Shown here piece after piece: positions 19,366 through 28,163 of a stretch of 64,000 bases of DNA. Each line of letters opens with the position of its first letter. Within the stretch, counting starts at the first letter, position 1. Source of the DNA: Hyphomicrobiales bacterium. Lineage in GTDB: Bacteria > Pseudomonadota > Alphaproteobacteria > Rhizobiales > MH13. A model generated the notes under the pieces. It was given only the letters and a program-made list of their open reading frames with translations, was not told the DNA's origin and searched no databases. The DNA lies in NCBI GenBank assembly GCA_017642935.1, contig JAEPOK010000002.1:1051501-1115500 (forward strand), read 5' to 3'. A program made the translations under genes and the position numbers.

Positions 19366-20085
19366 GTGACTTCTTCCTCCACCGATCCGATCATCGCGCT
19401 TGATGATGTGCATCTTTCTCTGGGCTCAGGCGCGGCGCGTGTCGACATTCTGAAGGGTGCCTCCCTTGCCGTTGCGGCTGGCACATCGGTCGGTCTGGTG
19501 GGACCTTCGGGCTCGGGTAAATCGACGCTTTTGATGGTGCTTGCCGGGCTGGAGCGACCCACGGCTGGGTCCGTCCGCGTCGCTGATGCGATGCTGACCG
19601 ATTTGTCAGAGGATAAGCTGGCGGCGTTCCGGGGGCGGGAGATCGGCATCGTCTTCCAGTCTTTCCATCTGATCCCAACGATGACAGCGCTGGAAAATGT
19701 CGCCGTGCCGCTTGAGTTGGCCGGCCATGACGATCCGTTTGACACGGCGCGCGCTGAGCTTGAAGCGGTGGGCCTCGGCGAACGCACATCGCATTACCCG
19801 ACGCAGCTTTCCGGCGGCGAACAGCAAAGGGTGGCCGTTGCCCGCGCTTTGGCACCCAAACCGGCGATCCTTGTTGCCGATGAGCCGACGGGCAATTTGG
19901 ACGGTCCGACGGGCCGCCAGATTGCTGATCTGTTGTTCGAAGCACCGGCCAAGCGCGGCACGACCTTGATGCTGGTTACGCATGATTTGGACCTTGCCCG
20001 GCGCTGTGATCGGCAGGTCCATCTGGAAGCTGGCTGCATCGTTGAGGATACGCAGGACAAGACGCTGCCGGAGGCGGCGGAATGA
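19366..20085 (+). CDS. ABC transporter ATP-binding protein (YbbA-like)
   Basis: A 239-residue ATPase of the MacB/LolD group, starting at GTG 19366 after a weak CGGAAA. It carries Walker A ([17 protein letters not shown]), the Q-loop (IVFQSFHLIPTMTALENV), the signature LSGGEQQRVAVARAL and Walker B (ILVADEPTGNLD). In this group the ATPase drives an FtsX-like permease by mechanical coupling rather than classical import. Its ATGA overlap with the next gene and the divergent TesA-like gene reproduce the tesA-ybbA-ybbP arrangement. The cargo is unknown. Confidence 0.94.
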   Translation: MTSSSTDPIIALDDVHLSLGSGAARVDILKGASLAVAAGTSVGLVGPSGSGKSTLLMVLAGLERPTAGSVRVADAMLTDLSEDKLAAFRGREIGIVFQSFHLIPTMTALENVAVPLELAGHDDPFDTARAELEAVGLGERTSHYPTQLSGGEQQRVAVARALAPKPAILVADEPTGNLDGPTGRQIADLLFEAPAKRGTTLMLVTHDLDLARRCDRQVHLEAGCIVEDTQDKTLPEAAE

Positions 20086-22679
20086 CCGACATCGCGGCGT
20101 CCAGCCATCATCGTGCGCCCTCGACGCTGGCCTTGAGCTTCATCTACGCCATGCGCGAGCTGCGCGGCGGACTGCGCGGCTTCGCGATTTTCCTCGCCTG
20201 TATTGCGCTCGGCGTTGCTTCGATTGCCGGCGTCAACGCGCTCGCCCAGTCGATGACAGGTGGCCTCGCCAATGAAGGGCGCGCCATCTTGGGCGGCGAC
20301 GTTTCGCTGGAACTGATCCAACGCGAAGTGACCGAAGACGAACTCACCTTTCTCTCCACACGCGGCGCGACCTTGAATGTGCGTGCCGATCTGCGCGGCA
20401 TGGCGCGCACGGGCGATGAACAGAACCAGACCGTGGTCGAGATCAAGGCGGTCGACGACCCCTATCCGATGGTTTCTGAGCTCATATTTGTGGATGGTGA
20501 TGGCATTAAGTCTGCTTCCGTCCATCTGGCCTTGGAGGAGCGCGACGGTGCGTTCGGTTTGCTGGCCGAGGGCACCCTTGCCGCGCGGCTTGCTATTGAG
20601 ATTGGCGACACGATCCGCCTTGGCGAACATACCTTCCAGCTGCGCGGTATCATCGAGCGCGAGCCCGATCGCCTGTCCTCCGGTTTTGGGTTCGGTCCCC
20701 GCGCGATGATTTCATCAGAGGGCCTTGCGGCCAGTGAACTGGTCCAGCCGGGTAGCCTTGTGGAATGGGAGTACACCTTAGCGTTTCCCGAACCACTCGA
20801 TGAGGAAGGATTGGCGGCCTTTGAATTGGAGGCCAACGAGGCGCACCCCGACGCGGGGTGGCGCATTCGCGACCGTACCGAGGCGAGCCCGCGGCTTTCC
20901 AGCGCGATCGATCAATTCGCCCAGTTCTTGACGCTTGTCGGTCTGACCGCGCTGGTGGTCGGCGGCGTCGGCGTGGCCAATGCTGTGCGTGCCTTTGTGG
21001 AGGCCAAGCGCAAGGTGATCGCGACCTTCAAGTCGCTGGGTGCGGCGGGGCCGTTCGTGTTTCGCGTGCAATTTTTCCAGGTGATGGCCATTGCCTTCCT
21101 CGGGATTGCCATTGGTCTTGTCATAGGCGCGTTGGTGCCCTGGGCGGTGCAACTATTCTTTGGCGGCTTCCTGCCAGTACCTCTTGAAACCCGTCTCTAT
21201 CCTGACGCTCTGGGGCTTGCCGCGCTTTACGGCATCTTGGTCGCGTTGGCCTTTGCCCTTTGGCCGCTTGGCACAGTGCGCGATGTCCCGGCGACGGCGC
21301 TCTTCCGTGACATTGGCGGCAATTCCAGACGCTTCCCGCGCTGGATTTATCTGCTTGGCGCAGCCGCCGCGATGATTGGGCTCGGCGTGGTGGCGTTTCT
21401 GGTCTCCGACAGCCGGTTTATCGCTGCGATCTATCTGGCAGCAGCGGGCGTCAGCTTCGTTATCCTGCGGCTGGTCGGATGGGCTGTCATGGCGATTGCC
21501 AAACGCAGTCCGCGACCGAAATCGACGGCGGCCAAACTGGCGCTCGGCAACATTCATCGACCTGGCGCGCTGACGCCCTCGGTCATCCTCTCGCTTGGTC
21601 TCGGCCTGACCCTGCTGGTCGCGCTGGCGCTGATCGATGCGAATTTGCGCCGCCAGCTCACCGGCTCGATCCCGGAGGTCGCGCCGAGTTTCTTCTTCCT
21701 CGACATTCAGAACAACCAGCTTGATGCCTTCACCAGCCTGGTGGCCGATCAGGCGCCCAATGCAACGCTGGAGAGCGTGCCGATGCTACGCGGGCGCTTG
21801 GTCTCCCTGCAGGGCATTCCGGCTGGCGAATTCGACGCGCCACCCGAAGCGGCCTGGGTGCTCAGCGGTGATCGCGGCATCACCTATGAGGCCGAAGCGC
21901 CCGAGGGCACCGAGCTGACTGAAGGTGAATGGTGGCTCGCCGACTATGCTGGCGAACCGTTGGTTTCGTTCATCGATGAGGAGGGCCGGCAGCTTGGCCT
22001 TGAGATCGGCGATGAACTGACCGTCAATGTTCTGGGCCGTGAGATCACTGCGCGGATTGCCAATTTCCGCGACGTGGAATGGCAATCGCTGGCGATCAAC
22101 TTCGCCATGGTTTTTTCGCCCAACGCCTTTGCCGGCGCGCCACACGCCCATCTGGCGACGGTGACCTATGACAGCGAACAGAGCGATGAGACCGAGTTGG
22201 CATTGTTGCGCGACGTCACGGCGGCCTTTCCTGGCATCACCTCGGTGCGCATTTCCGATGCGCTCGATGAGGTGAACGCGCTGGTGGAGGATTTGGCGCT
22301 TGCAGTGCGCGGCGCAGCCTCTGTCACGCTCATCGCCTCGATCCTGGTACTTGCCGGCGCCTTGGCCGCCGGACATCGCCACCGGCTCTATGACGCTGTG
22401 ATCCTGAAGACGCTTGGCGCGACGCGCGGTCGGATTCTAGGGGCATTTCTGCTGGAATATGCCCTGCTTGGGCTTGCGGCAGCCGTTTTCGGCCTGGCGG
22501 CAGGCTCATTCGCGGCTTTTGCCGTGCTTGAATATGTGATGACAGCCGGCTTCACCTTCCTGCCATCGGTGGCCTTTGGCGCGGTCGGCGTGGCGCTTCT
22601 GCTGACCGTCGGCTTGGGCTTGATCGGAACGTGGCAGATATTGGGTCAGAAACCGGCACCTGTGCTGCGGAATTTGTGA
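20082..22679 (+). CDS. FtsX-domain ABC permease (YbbP-like)
   Basis: An 865-residue permease with the usual layout of this family: a first transmembrane helix near residue 30-50, a large periplasmic domain, three helices with an FtsX repeat at about 280-400 (TALVVGGVGVANAVRAFVEAKRKVIATFKSLGA), a second membrane group, another periplasmic domain, and a closing FtsX repeat at about 740-860 (AGHRHRLYDAVILKTLGATRGRILGAFLLEYALLG). It pairs with the preceding ATPase, with which it overlaps by 4 bp. Related proteins have been linked to lipoprotein, lipid or effector release, but this one is uncharacterised. Confidence 0.93.
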   Translation: MTDIAASSHHRAPSTLALSFIYAMRELRGGLRGFAIFLACIALGVASIAGVNALAQSMTGGLANEGRAILGGDVSLELIQREVTEDELTFLSTRGATLNVRADLRGMARTGDEQNQTVVEIKAVDDPYPMVSELIFVDGDGIKSASVHLALEERDGAFGLLAEGTLAARLAIEIGDTIRLGEHTFQLRGIIEREPDRLSSGFGFGPRAMISSEGLAASELVQPGSLVEWEYTLAFPEPLDEEGLAAFELEANEAHPDAGWRIRDRTEASPRLSSAIDQFAQFLTLVGLTALVVGGVGVANAVRAFVEAKRKVIATFKSLGAAGPFVFRVQFFQVMAIAFLGIAIGLVIGALVPWAVQLFFGGFLPVPLETRLYPDALGLAALYGILVALAFALWPLGTVRDVPATALFRDIGGNSRRFPRWIYLLGAAAAMIGLGVVAFLVSDSRFIAAIYLAAAGVSFVILRLVGWAVMAIAKRSPRPKSTAAKLALGNIHRPGALTPSVILSLGLGLTLLVALALIDANLRRQLTGSIPEVAPSFFFLDIQNNQLDAFTSLVADQAPNATLESVPMLRGRLVSLQGIPAGEFDAPPEAAWVLSGDRGITYEAEAPEGTELTEGEWWLADYAGEPLVSFIDEEGRQLGLEIGDELTVNVLGREITARIANFRDVEWQSLAINFAMVFSPNAFAGAPHAHLATVTYDSEQSDETELALLRDVTAAFPGITSVRISDALDEVNALVEDLALAVRGAASVTLIASILVLAGALAAGHRHRLYDAVILKTLGATRGRILGAFLLEYALLGLAAAVFGLAAGSFAAFAVLEYVMTAGFTFLPSVAFGAVGVALLLTVGLGLIGTWQILGQKPAPVLRNL

Positions 22680-22750
22680 CGCTTGGTCAAAAGGGCATGA
22701 GTATCAATTAGCTTTCTCTTGAGGATCAAGCGATTCCGCCCCGATTCCTC

Positions 22751-22779
22751 TTGAGATTGTTGCCATTCATATCCATATT
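22751..22779 (+). promoter_or_regulatory. Candidate sigma-70-type promoter for the BAX inhibitor-like gene
   Basis: TTGAGA at 22751-22756 and CATATT at 22774-22779 are separated by exactly 17 bp, about 85 bp before the start codon. The match is good by eye; no transcript evidence. Confidence 0.45.
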
Positions 22780-22863
22780 CACGCCACTACCGAGTTTTAC
22801 GGGGCCAGACACCGTGTTTGGCCTCACTTTTTGGCCGTTTACGACCATTTGGAGAGTGAAAAC

Positions 22864-23619
22864 ATGAACAACCCGCTTCGCGACGGTTACGTCCAACAGG
22901 GCGCACAAACAGCCGCAGGCATTGATGAAGGCCTTCGCGCCTACATGCTGAAGGTCTACAACTACATGGCCATCGGCCTTGCCATCACTGGCATCGCCGC
23001 GATGGGCATGTTCCAGCTGGCCGTGGTGCAAGACGCATCTGGCTCAGTCATCGGACTGACAGCCATTGGTGAAGCCATTTACACTTCGCCTTTGCGCTGG
23101 GTGATCATGCTGGCGCCGCTGGGTGCTGTGTTCTTCCTAAGCTTCCGCATCTCGAAGATGAGTGTGCCGGCTGCGCAGTTCACCTTCTGGGCCTTTGCGG
23201 CCGTGATGGGCTTGTCCCTGTCGTCGATCTTCCTGGTCTACACTGCTGAATCGATCACTCGGGTGTTCTTCATCACCGCCGCTGCCTTCGGCTCGCTGAG
23301 CCTTTGGGGTTACACAACCAAGCGGGACATTTCCGGTTGGGGTTCGTTCCTCTTCATGGGCTTGATCGGCATCATCATTGCCTCGATCGTGAACATCTTC
23401 CTGGGCTCGTCGGCCCTGCAGTTCGCGATCTCCGTGATCGGTGTTCTGGTGTTCGCTGGCCTCACCGCCTACGACACGCAGCGCATCAAGACGATGTACT
23501 ATGAAGGCGACAGCGTTGAAGCCTCGGGCCGCAAGGCCATCATGGGTGCGCTCAGCCTCTACCTGAACTTCATCAACATGTTCATCATGTTGCTGCAGCT
23601 GTTCGGTCAGCGCGAATAG
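22864..23619 (+). CDS. BAX inhibitor-1 / YccA-family membrane protein
   Basis: A 251-residue protein with seven hydrophobic helices. The start at 22864 follows GGAG and is preferred over an ATG-like frame 11 codons earlier. The family pattern is seen in LRAYMLKVYNYMAIGLAITGIAA near the N-terminus, FSLRI-type turns, and the C-terminal GLTAYDTQRIKTMYYEGDSVEASGRKAIMGALSLYLNFINMF, where a pair of aspartates has been tied to proton or calcium leak in relatives. The role in bacteria is not well known; a function in membrane protein quality control has been proposed. A strong terminator follows. Confidence 0.93.
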   Translation: MNNPLRDGYVQQGAQTAAGIDEGLRAYMLKVYNYMAIGLAITGIAAMGMFQLAVVQDASGSVIGLTAIGEAIYTSPLRWVIMLAPLGAVFFLSFRISKMSVPAAQFTFWAFAAVMGLSLSSIFLVYTAESITRVFFITAAAFGSLSLWGYTTKRDISGWGSFLFMGLIGIIIASIVNIFLGSSALQFAISVIGVLVFAGLTAYDTQRIKTMYYEGDSVEASGRKAIMGALSLYLNFINMFIMLLQLFGQRE

Positions 23620-23645
23620 GCGCAAGCCAAATCGCTTGAAGATCA

Positions 23646-23673
23646 AACCCCGGTGGAAACACCGGGGTTTTTT
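23646..23673 (+). terminator. Rho-independent terminator
   Basis: AACCCCGGTG and CACCGGGGTT form a perfect 10 bp stem closed by a GAAA tetraloop and followed by T. It lies 26 bp after the stop of the BAX inhibitor-like gene. Confidence 0.92.
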
Positions 23674-23705
23674 GTTGCGCTCGAGTTTTCCATCAATTAA
23701 TCATG

Positions 23706-23719
23706 ATATATGGATATAT
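23706..23719. promoter_or_regulatory. Candidate ArsR operator over the arsR start
   Basis: ATATAT-GG-ATATAT is a perfect dyad in an AT-rich patch and overlaps the ATG at 23710. ArsR repressors often bind such sites at their own promoter. Confidence 0.45.
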
Positions 23720-24090
23720 TGGATGCGACCCAAGCCTTCGCCGCACTGAGTCAACCATCTCGGCTCGACGCGTACCGTCTGCTGGTCAAGGCCGGCGAAA
23801 GCGGGCTGATGGCCGGTCAGATCTCCGATTCACTGGGCGTGCGACAGAATACTATGTCGGCCAATCTGGCCGTGCTCCTCCACGCTGGACTGGTGCGCCG
23901 CGAGCGTCATGGTCGGACCATCCGTTACTTTGCAAACTTTGAGGTGATGCGCGCGCTGATGCAGTTCATGATCGAGGATTGCTGCAATGGCGAGCCGCAG
24001 ATTTGTGCGCCGCTTATGGACGTTTTGACGGCGTGCGATGCCTGTGCCGCTGTCGCGCCTGAGCCCGCGATCGAAGGTGCAAAATCGTGA
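23710..24090 (+). CDS. arsR: ArsR-family repressor of the arsenite efflux operon
   Basis: A 126-residue winged-helix repressor. Typical parts are FAALSQPSRLDAYRLLVKAG, the recognition helix region RQNTMSANLAVLLHAGLV and the wing RRERHGRTIRYF. Cysteines cluster after residue 75 (EDCCNGEPQIC and TACDACAA), a pattern used in other ArsR repressors to bind arsenite or antimonite. No ribosome site precedes the ATG, so the message may be leaderless or nearly so. The acr3 gene follows through a 15-codon bridging frame. It should repress the operon until arsenite is bound. Confidence 0.92.
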   Translation: MDILDATQAFAALSQPSRLDAYRLLVKAGESGLMAGQISDSLGVRQNTMSANLAVLLHAGLVRRERHGRTIRYFANFEVMRALMQFMIEDCCNGEPQICAPLMDVLTACDACAAVAPEPAIEGAKS

Positions 24091-24134
24091 GCGCTTTCGA
24101 CTTTGTCATGTTCGTTGACGTGGAGTTTGCCTGA
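24087..24134 (+). CDS. Possible 15-codon bridging ORF between arsR and acr3
   Basis: The frame starts at a GTG overlapping the arsR stop (GTGA) and has 15 sense codons ([15 protein letters not shown]). Its TGA overlaps the ATG of acr3 (TGATG). The ribosome site for acr3 (GGAG, 24122-24125) lies inside it, so translation of the short frame could open or clear that site. It parallels the 16-codon frame at 906-956 in position and hydrophobicity but not in sequence. Confidence 0.3.
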   Translation: MSAFDFVMFVDVEFA

Positions 24135-25174
24135 TGGGGCTTTTTGAACGCTGGCTCACCGTCTGGGTGGCGCTGGCCATGCTGGCTGGCATCGCACTGG
24201 GCTTCATTGCACCTGGCCTGGTGACCGCCGTGGCCGCCGCGGAGGTTGCATCAATCAATCTGGTTGTGGCCGTACTCATTTGGGCGATGGTCTATCCGAT
24301 GATGGTGGGGGTCGATCTTGGATCCGTCAGCGGCGTGGCCCGCGCACCGCGTGGCCTTGTGGTGACGCTTGTTGTCAATTGGCTGATCAAGCCATTTACG
24401 ATGGCAGGCTTTGCGGTCTTATTCTTCGAGGTCATTTTCGCCGACTTGATCCAGCCTGCCGATGCTCAGCAATACATCGCCGGCCTTATCCTACTGGGAG
24501 CAGCGCCGTGCACGGCGATGGTTTTTGTGTGGTCGCAGCTCACCAAGGGCGACGAGACCTACACGCTTGTCCAGGTCTCGGTGAACGATGTCATCATGAT
24601 TTTCGCATTCGCGCCGATCGTGGCCTTTCTGCTTGGCGTCACGGATATTGTCGTTCCCTGGCAGACGCTGTTGCTGGCGACGGTGCTCTATGTCGTGCTC
24701 CCGCTGCTTGCTGGACTTGCCACGCGAAAGATTTTGGGGACGCCAGAGCGAATTGACCGCTTCAAGGCCGTCGTTAAGCCATGGTCGATTGTCGGGCTGA
24801 TTGTCACCGTCGCAATTTTGTTCAGCTTGCAGGGCCGGGTTATCATCGAACGGCCGCAGACCATTGTGCTGATTGCGATCCCGATCATCCTGCAAAGCTA
24901 CGCGATATTTGCCGTGGCATATGGCGCAGCGTGGGCGCTGAAGGTGCCTCATCGCATTGCCGCGCCGTGTGCGATGATTGGAACATCCAATTTTTTTGAG
25001 CTTGCCGTTGCTGTCGCCATCAGCCTGTTCGGGCTGAACTCCGGGGCAGCCTTGGCAACGGTCGTTGGCGTTCTTGTGGAAGTTCCTGTCATGCTTTCGC
25101 TGGTTGCGATCGCCAATAGGACTCGCGGCCGTTTTGCAAGACGTTCGGGCGCTGCTTTCGACCGCGGCTCATGA
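24134..25174 (+). CDS. acr3: Arsenite efflux transporter Acr3
   Basis: A 346-residue transporter of the bile/arsenite/riboflavin group with about ten hydrophobic helices. The Acr3 signature around the conserved cysteine is visible as [40 protein letters not shown] (about 116-155), with a second conserved cysteine in [45 protein letters not shown] near the C-terminus. It expels arsenite using the proton motive force. Only arsR precedes it; no arsenate reductase gene is seen next to it in this window. Confidence 0.96.
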   Translation: MGLFERWLTVWVALAMLAGIALGFIAPGLVTAVAAAEVASINLVVAVLIWAMVYPMMVGVDLGSVSGVARAPRGLVVTLVVNWLIKPFTMAGFAVLFFEVIFADLIQPADAQQYIAGLILLGAAPCTAMVFVWSQLTKGDETYTLVQVSVNDVIMIFAFAPIVAFLLGVTDIVVPWQTLLLATVLYVVLPLLAGLATRKILGTPERIDRFKAVVKPWSIVGLIVTVAILFSLQGRVIIERPQTIVLIAIPIILQSYAIFAVAYGAAWALKVPHRIAAPCAMIGTSNFFELAVAVAISLFGLNSGAALATVVGVLVEVPVMLSLVAIANRTRGRFARRSGAAFDRGS

Positions 25175-25210
25175 GCCCTCGTCCATTTGCCGGCGATGGT
25201 CGATTTTTGC

Positions 25211-26113
25211 TTATTTCCGGACCGTCAAAACGCCGGCCAGCACAATCAGCGCTAGCCCGGCGAGCGTCAGCAGGTCAGGCCGTTCGGCGAAAAAAAGGAT
25301 GCCCCAGAGCACCGCGAAACCGACATAGGCGAACTCGAACGTGCCGATGATCGACGTCGGTGCTTTCTGATAGGCGATGGCCGTTCCGACCGAGGCGATG
25401 AGGATCGATAGGGCGAGCAGCCCCATGATCTGCCATTCCGCGCCGGTCAGGCTGTGCCAGGTGTCCGATAGAAAACTGTCGCCCGCGAGGCCGGGCACCA
25501 ACGCCAAGACCAAGAGCCCGATGGCGCCGGCTAGAATGAAGGCGAGGTGCAGACCGACAACCATCGCCAAAGGATGTTCGTGTTGGCAGCGCGTGCGTGT
25601 GAGCACCATGGCGCCGGCAAACAGCATCGCGGCCAGGACCGGCAGCAGCGCATAGGGTGAGAACGCCTCGGTGCCCGGCCGCAGCACTAAGGCGACGCCG
25701 ATGAAGCCAAGGGCGGCTGCCACGCCATGCAGCGGCGTCACCCGGTCATGGGTCCAGAGCGCGGAAAAACCGACGATGAATAGGGGCAAGGTGTAAAGCG
25801 CGGCGGCGGCGGCTGACAGAGGCAGGTTCGGCAGCGCGGCGTAATAGGCGATCCAGACCATGACCAGCAAAGCTGCGCGCAGGCCGACCCAGATGATCGA
25901 TCGGGGCAGAAGGGCACCGATGCCGAAATACAGCCCAGCGGCCAGCAACACCGGCAGCACCAGCAGAGAGCGCAGGGCAAACAGCTGCCAGAGGCCAACG
26001 GTGGACGCCGCGCCCATGCTTTTGACGAGCGCGTCACCAGCCGACATGGCAAAAACGGTGAAGAGGATCGTGCTGACGGCAAGTGGCAGATTATCGGGTT
26101 TTGGCGAGGTCAT
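25211..26113 (-). CDS. DMT-superfamily (EamA) transporter
   Basis: A 300-residue protein with ten hydrophobic segments arranged as two EamA repeats (about residues 9-140 and 155-295). The repeat pattern is seen in ARSLLVLPVLL and AVLWGILFFAERPDLLTLAGLALIVLAGVLTV. These proteins export amino acids, metabolites or drugs; the cargo cannot be told from sequence. The gene is divergent from the AraC regulator at 26233, with about 120 bp between starts, so the regulator may control it. This is a guess from position. Confidence 0.9.
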   Translation of the reverse strand: MTSPKPDNLPLAVSTILFTVFAMSAGDALVKSMGAASTVGLWQLFALRSLLVLPVLLAAGLYFGIGALLPRSIIWVGLRAALLVMVWIAYYAALPNLPLSAAAAALYTLPLFIVGFSALWTHDRVTPLHGVAAALGFIGVALVLRPGTEAFSPYALLPVLAAMLFAGAMVLTRTRCQHEHPLAMVVGLHLAFILAGAIGLLVLALVPGLAGDSFLSDTWHSLTGAEWQIMGLLALSILIASVGTAIAYQKAPTSIIGTFEFAYVGFAVLWGILFFAERPDLLTLAGLALIVLAGVLTVRK

Positions 26114-26232
26114 GATGGGTGCAGCTAGGCGTTCTGAGCAGGCTTCAGCAAGGCCCTTTCGGTCGAATTGGGTTCGGTGACCTAAGGTTCTCTCGCTCTT
26201 GAAGTTCTGCCCGTTGATGTCATGTTTTGCCT

Positions 26233-27024
26233 ATGAGCGGTTCGGGGAAAAGCAAAGAGATTGGGCCGCCAGTGCGCGCCGCGCGGCTGGAGACGCCCGC
26301 TGGCGGTGGCGCTTTCGATTTGCCCAATCTTTCCATCGGCGTCTTTTTGACCGATCAACCGGCCCACCAAATCTCGGTCGGTTCAGATCGTACGGTACAC
26401 ACCCCGCTGCAAAAGGATGAGGGGTTCATCCTGCCTGCCGGGTCGAGTGGGCTTTGCCATTATGAGGATGATCACAGCTATCTGGCGGTAGAGCTCGACG
26501 CCTCATTGCTGCGCGAAGTGGGGCTTGATGATCCGGGCGCTGTTGCGCCGACCTTTGGTACCTTCGATCCGCTGACCTTGCAGATGGCCAAAGCAACCCT
26601 TGAGGTGGCGGATGCGCCGAGCGCGCTCTACCGCGAAACCATGCATCGGGCCCTGGCGGCGCATTTGGCGCAGAGCGTCCAATCCACCCATCCAGACGTT
26701 GCGGCGCTTGATGATGCGCGCATGCGACGCGCGGCGGCCTACATCCATGATCATTTAGCCGAGGACATTTCATTGGATGTTCTGGCCAGCGAAGCGGCGA
26801 TGAGCGCTTACCATTTTGCCCGCGCGTTCAAGGCCGCGCTCGGGGCTTCACCGCTGCAATATGTGATCGGCGAGCGGATGCGGGTGGCCGGTGTTCTGTT
26901 GAAGACAACGGGTTTGCCGGTTGCCGAGATTGCGCTGCGCGTTGGCTATGACGACACGTCGCGTTTCGGCAAACACTTCAAGCGCGCCTTTGGCGCGACC
27001 CCGGCGCAGCACCGCGCGGACTGA
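26233..27024 (+). CDS. AraC-family transcriptional regulator
   Basis: A 263-residue regulator. I start it at ATG 26233; a TTG two codons earlier is possible, and neither has a clear ribosome site. The C-terminal 100 residues contain two helix-turn-helix units: DISLDVLASEAAMSAYHFARAFKAALGASPLQYVIGERM and LPVAEIALRVGYDDTSRFGKHFKRAFGATPAQHR, as expected for AraC proteins. The N-terminal part is an effector-binding domain of unknown ligand. It is divergent from the EamA transporter and upstream of the exported hydrolase gene. Confidence 0.92.
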   Translation: MSGSGKSKEIGPPVRAARLETPAGGGAFDLPNLSIGVFLTDQPAHQISVGSDRTVHTPLQKDEGFILPAGSSGLCHYEDDHSYLAVELDASLLREVGLDDPGAVAPTFGTFDPLTLQMAKATLEVADAPSALYRETMHRALAAHLAQSVQSTHPDVAALDDARMRRAAAYIHDHLAEDISLDVLASEAAMSAYHFARAFKAALGASPLQYVIGERMRVAGVLLKTTGLPVAEIALRVGYDDTSRFGKHFKRAFGATPAQHRAD

Positions 27025-27152
27025 CCTCTTCACATCAGCAAGAATGACCTAACCGACGGCAAGAATCGCGCCTGTGGGCCGGCCGGGCATTCGGCATTGT
27101 CTCCTCATCGCACTGACCAAACCGGACGGTGCTTCCGACAGGAGACAGACCC

Positions 27153-28106
27153 ATGAACAATACGACCAAATCACTTGCTTCGACAGCCCTTGCTTCGGCG
27201 CTGATGACCGGTACGGCGCTGGCCGACATTCAAACCCGCACCGTCACGTTTGAAAGCAACGGCACACAGATGGCCGGCACGCTTTTCCTGCCTGCCGATC
27301 ATGATGGTTCGGCTTTGCCCACGGTCGTTGTGACCGGCGCCTGGACCTCGGTTCAGCAGCAAATGCCAGCGACCTACGCCCGTGAAATGGCGACACGCGG
27401 TCTTGCTGCTTTCACCTTTGACTTCCGTGGTTGGGGCCAGTCCGGCGACTTGCCGCAGAATGTGCGCTTTGAAGAAAACCCAGCGGCCAAGATTGAAGAT
27501 ATTGAAGCGGCCATCACGTTCATCGCCGATCTTCCCGAAGTGGACGCCGCCAACATCCATGGCCTGGGTATCTGTGCTTCGGCCGGCTATATGATCGATG
27601 CCGTTGCCGGTAACCCGGTGATCAACCGCGTTGGCCTCGTCGCGCCCTGGCTTCAGAATGAAACGCTGGTGAATGCCGTCTATGGCGGTGAGGAAGGCGT
27701 GAATGGTTTGATCGACCTTGGCCGCCAAGCGCAAGCCGACGGTGGAATGATCATCCCGGCAGCTGGCCCGGAAGGCGCCGAAGGCGTGCTGATGCCGATC
27801 GGTGGCTATTATTATGAAGCCGACCGCGGTGCGATCCCTGAATATGACAATCAGTGGAACCAGACGAGCTGGGAAGGGTGGCTGACCTATCACCCGGCTG
27901 ACCACGGCGCCGCGCTCGATAAGCCCTTGGCCATCGTGCACTCCGAAGCGGCCGCCATCCCGCAGGGTGTGCGTGACTTCCTGGGCGGGTTTGCCGGCGA
28001 GGCAACGCTGCAATGGTTGGAAGATGTCAGCCAGTTCGACTTTTACGACAACCCAGAAGACGTGACGCGCGCCGCCGACACCATGGCCGCCCACTTCGCT
28101 TCTTAA
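27153..28106 (+). CDS. Exported alpha/beta hydrolase
   Basis: A 317-residue protein, start chosen at 27153 after AGGAGA. A signal peptide ends near LMTGTALA|DIQ. The alpha/beta hydrolase core is seen in FTFDFRGWGQSGDLPQNVRFEENPAAKIEDIEAAITFI, then GLGICASAGYM, where the nucleophile is Cys or Ser in GICASAGY (normally GxSxG), and KPLAIVHSE near the C-terminus. The family resembles DLH/YcjY-like hydrolases. If the elbow is GICAS, serine may be displaced by cysteine, as in dienelactone hydrolases. Its substrate is unknown. It precedes an exported NTF2-like gene. Confidence 0.87.
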   Translation: MNNTTKSLASTALASALMTGTALADIQTRTVTFESNGTQMAGTLFLPADHDGSALPTVVVTGAWTSVQQQMPATYAREMATRGLAAFTFDFRGWGQSGDLPQNVRFEENPAAKIEDIEAAITFIADLPEVDAANIHGLGICASAGYMIDAVAGNPVINRVGLVAPWLQNETLVNAVYGGEEGVNGLIDLGRQAQADGGMIIPAAGPEGAEGVLMPIGGYYYEADRGAIPEYDNQWNQTSWEGWLTYHPADHGAALDKPLAIVHSEAAAIPQGVRDFLGGFAGEATLQWLEDVSQFDFYDNPEDVTRAADTMAAHFAS

Positions 28107-28122
28107 CCCCCCAATTTCGTGG

Positions 28123-28144
28123 CGCGCTGGCTTCGGTCAGCGCG
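28123..28144 (+). other. UUCG-tetraloop hairpin between two exported-protein genes
   Basis: CGCGCTGGC and GTCAGCGCG form a 9 bp stem (one G-U pair) closed by C(TTCG)G, one of the most stable RNA tetraloops. It lies in the 57 bp gap between the hydrolase stop and the NTF2-like start and has no T-run, so it is more likely an mRNA stability or processing element than a terminator. Confidence 0.6.
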
Positions 28145-28163
28145 TCCAGAAAGGATCAACCCC

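Noticed and set aside
19281-19787. Upstream extension of the TesA-like gene by about 170 codons
   Set aside because: The extension is antisense to the divergent ABC ATPase gene and precedes the signal peptide, which must be N-terminal.
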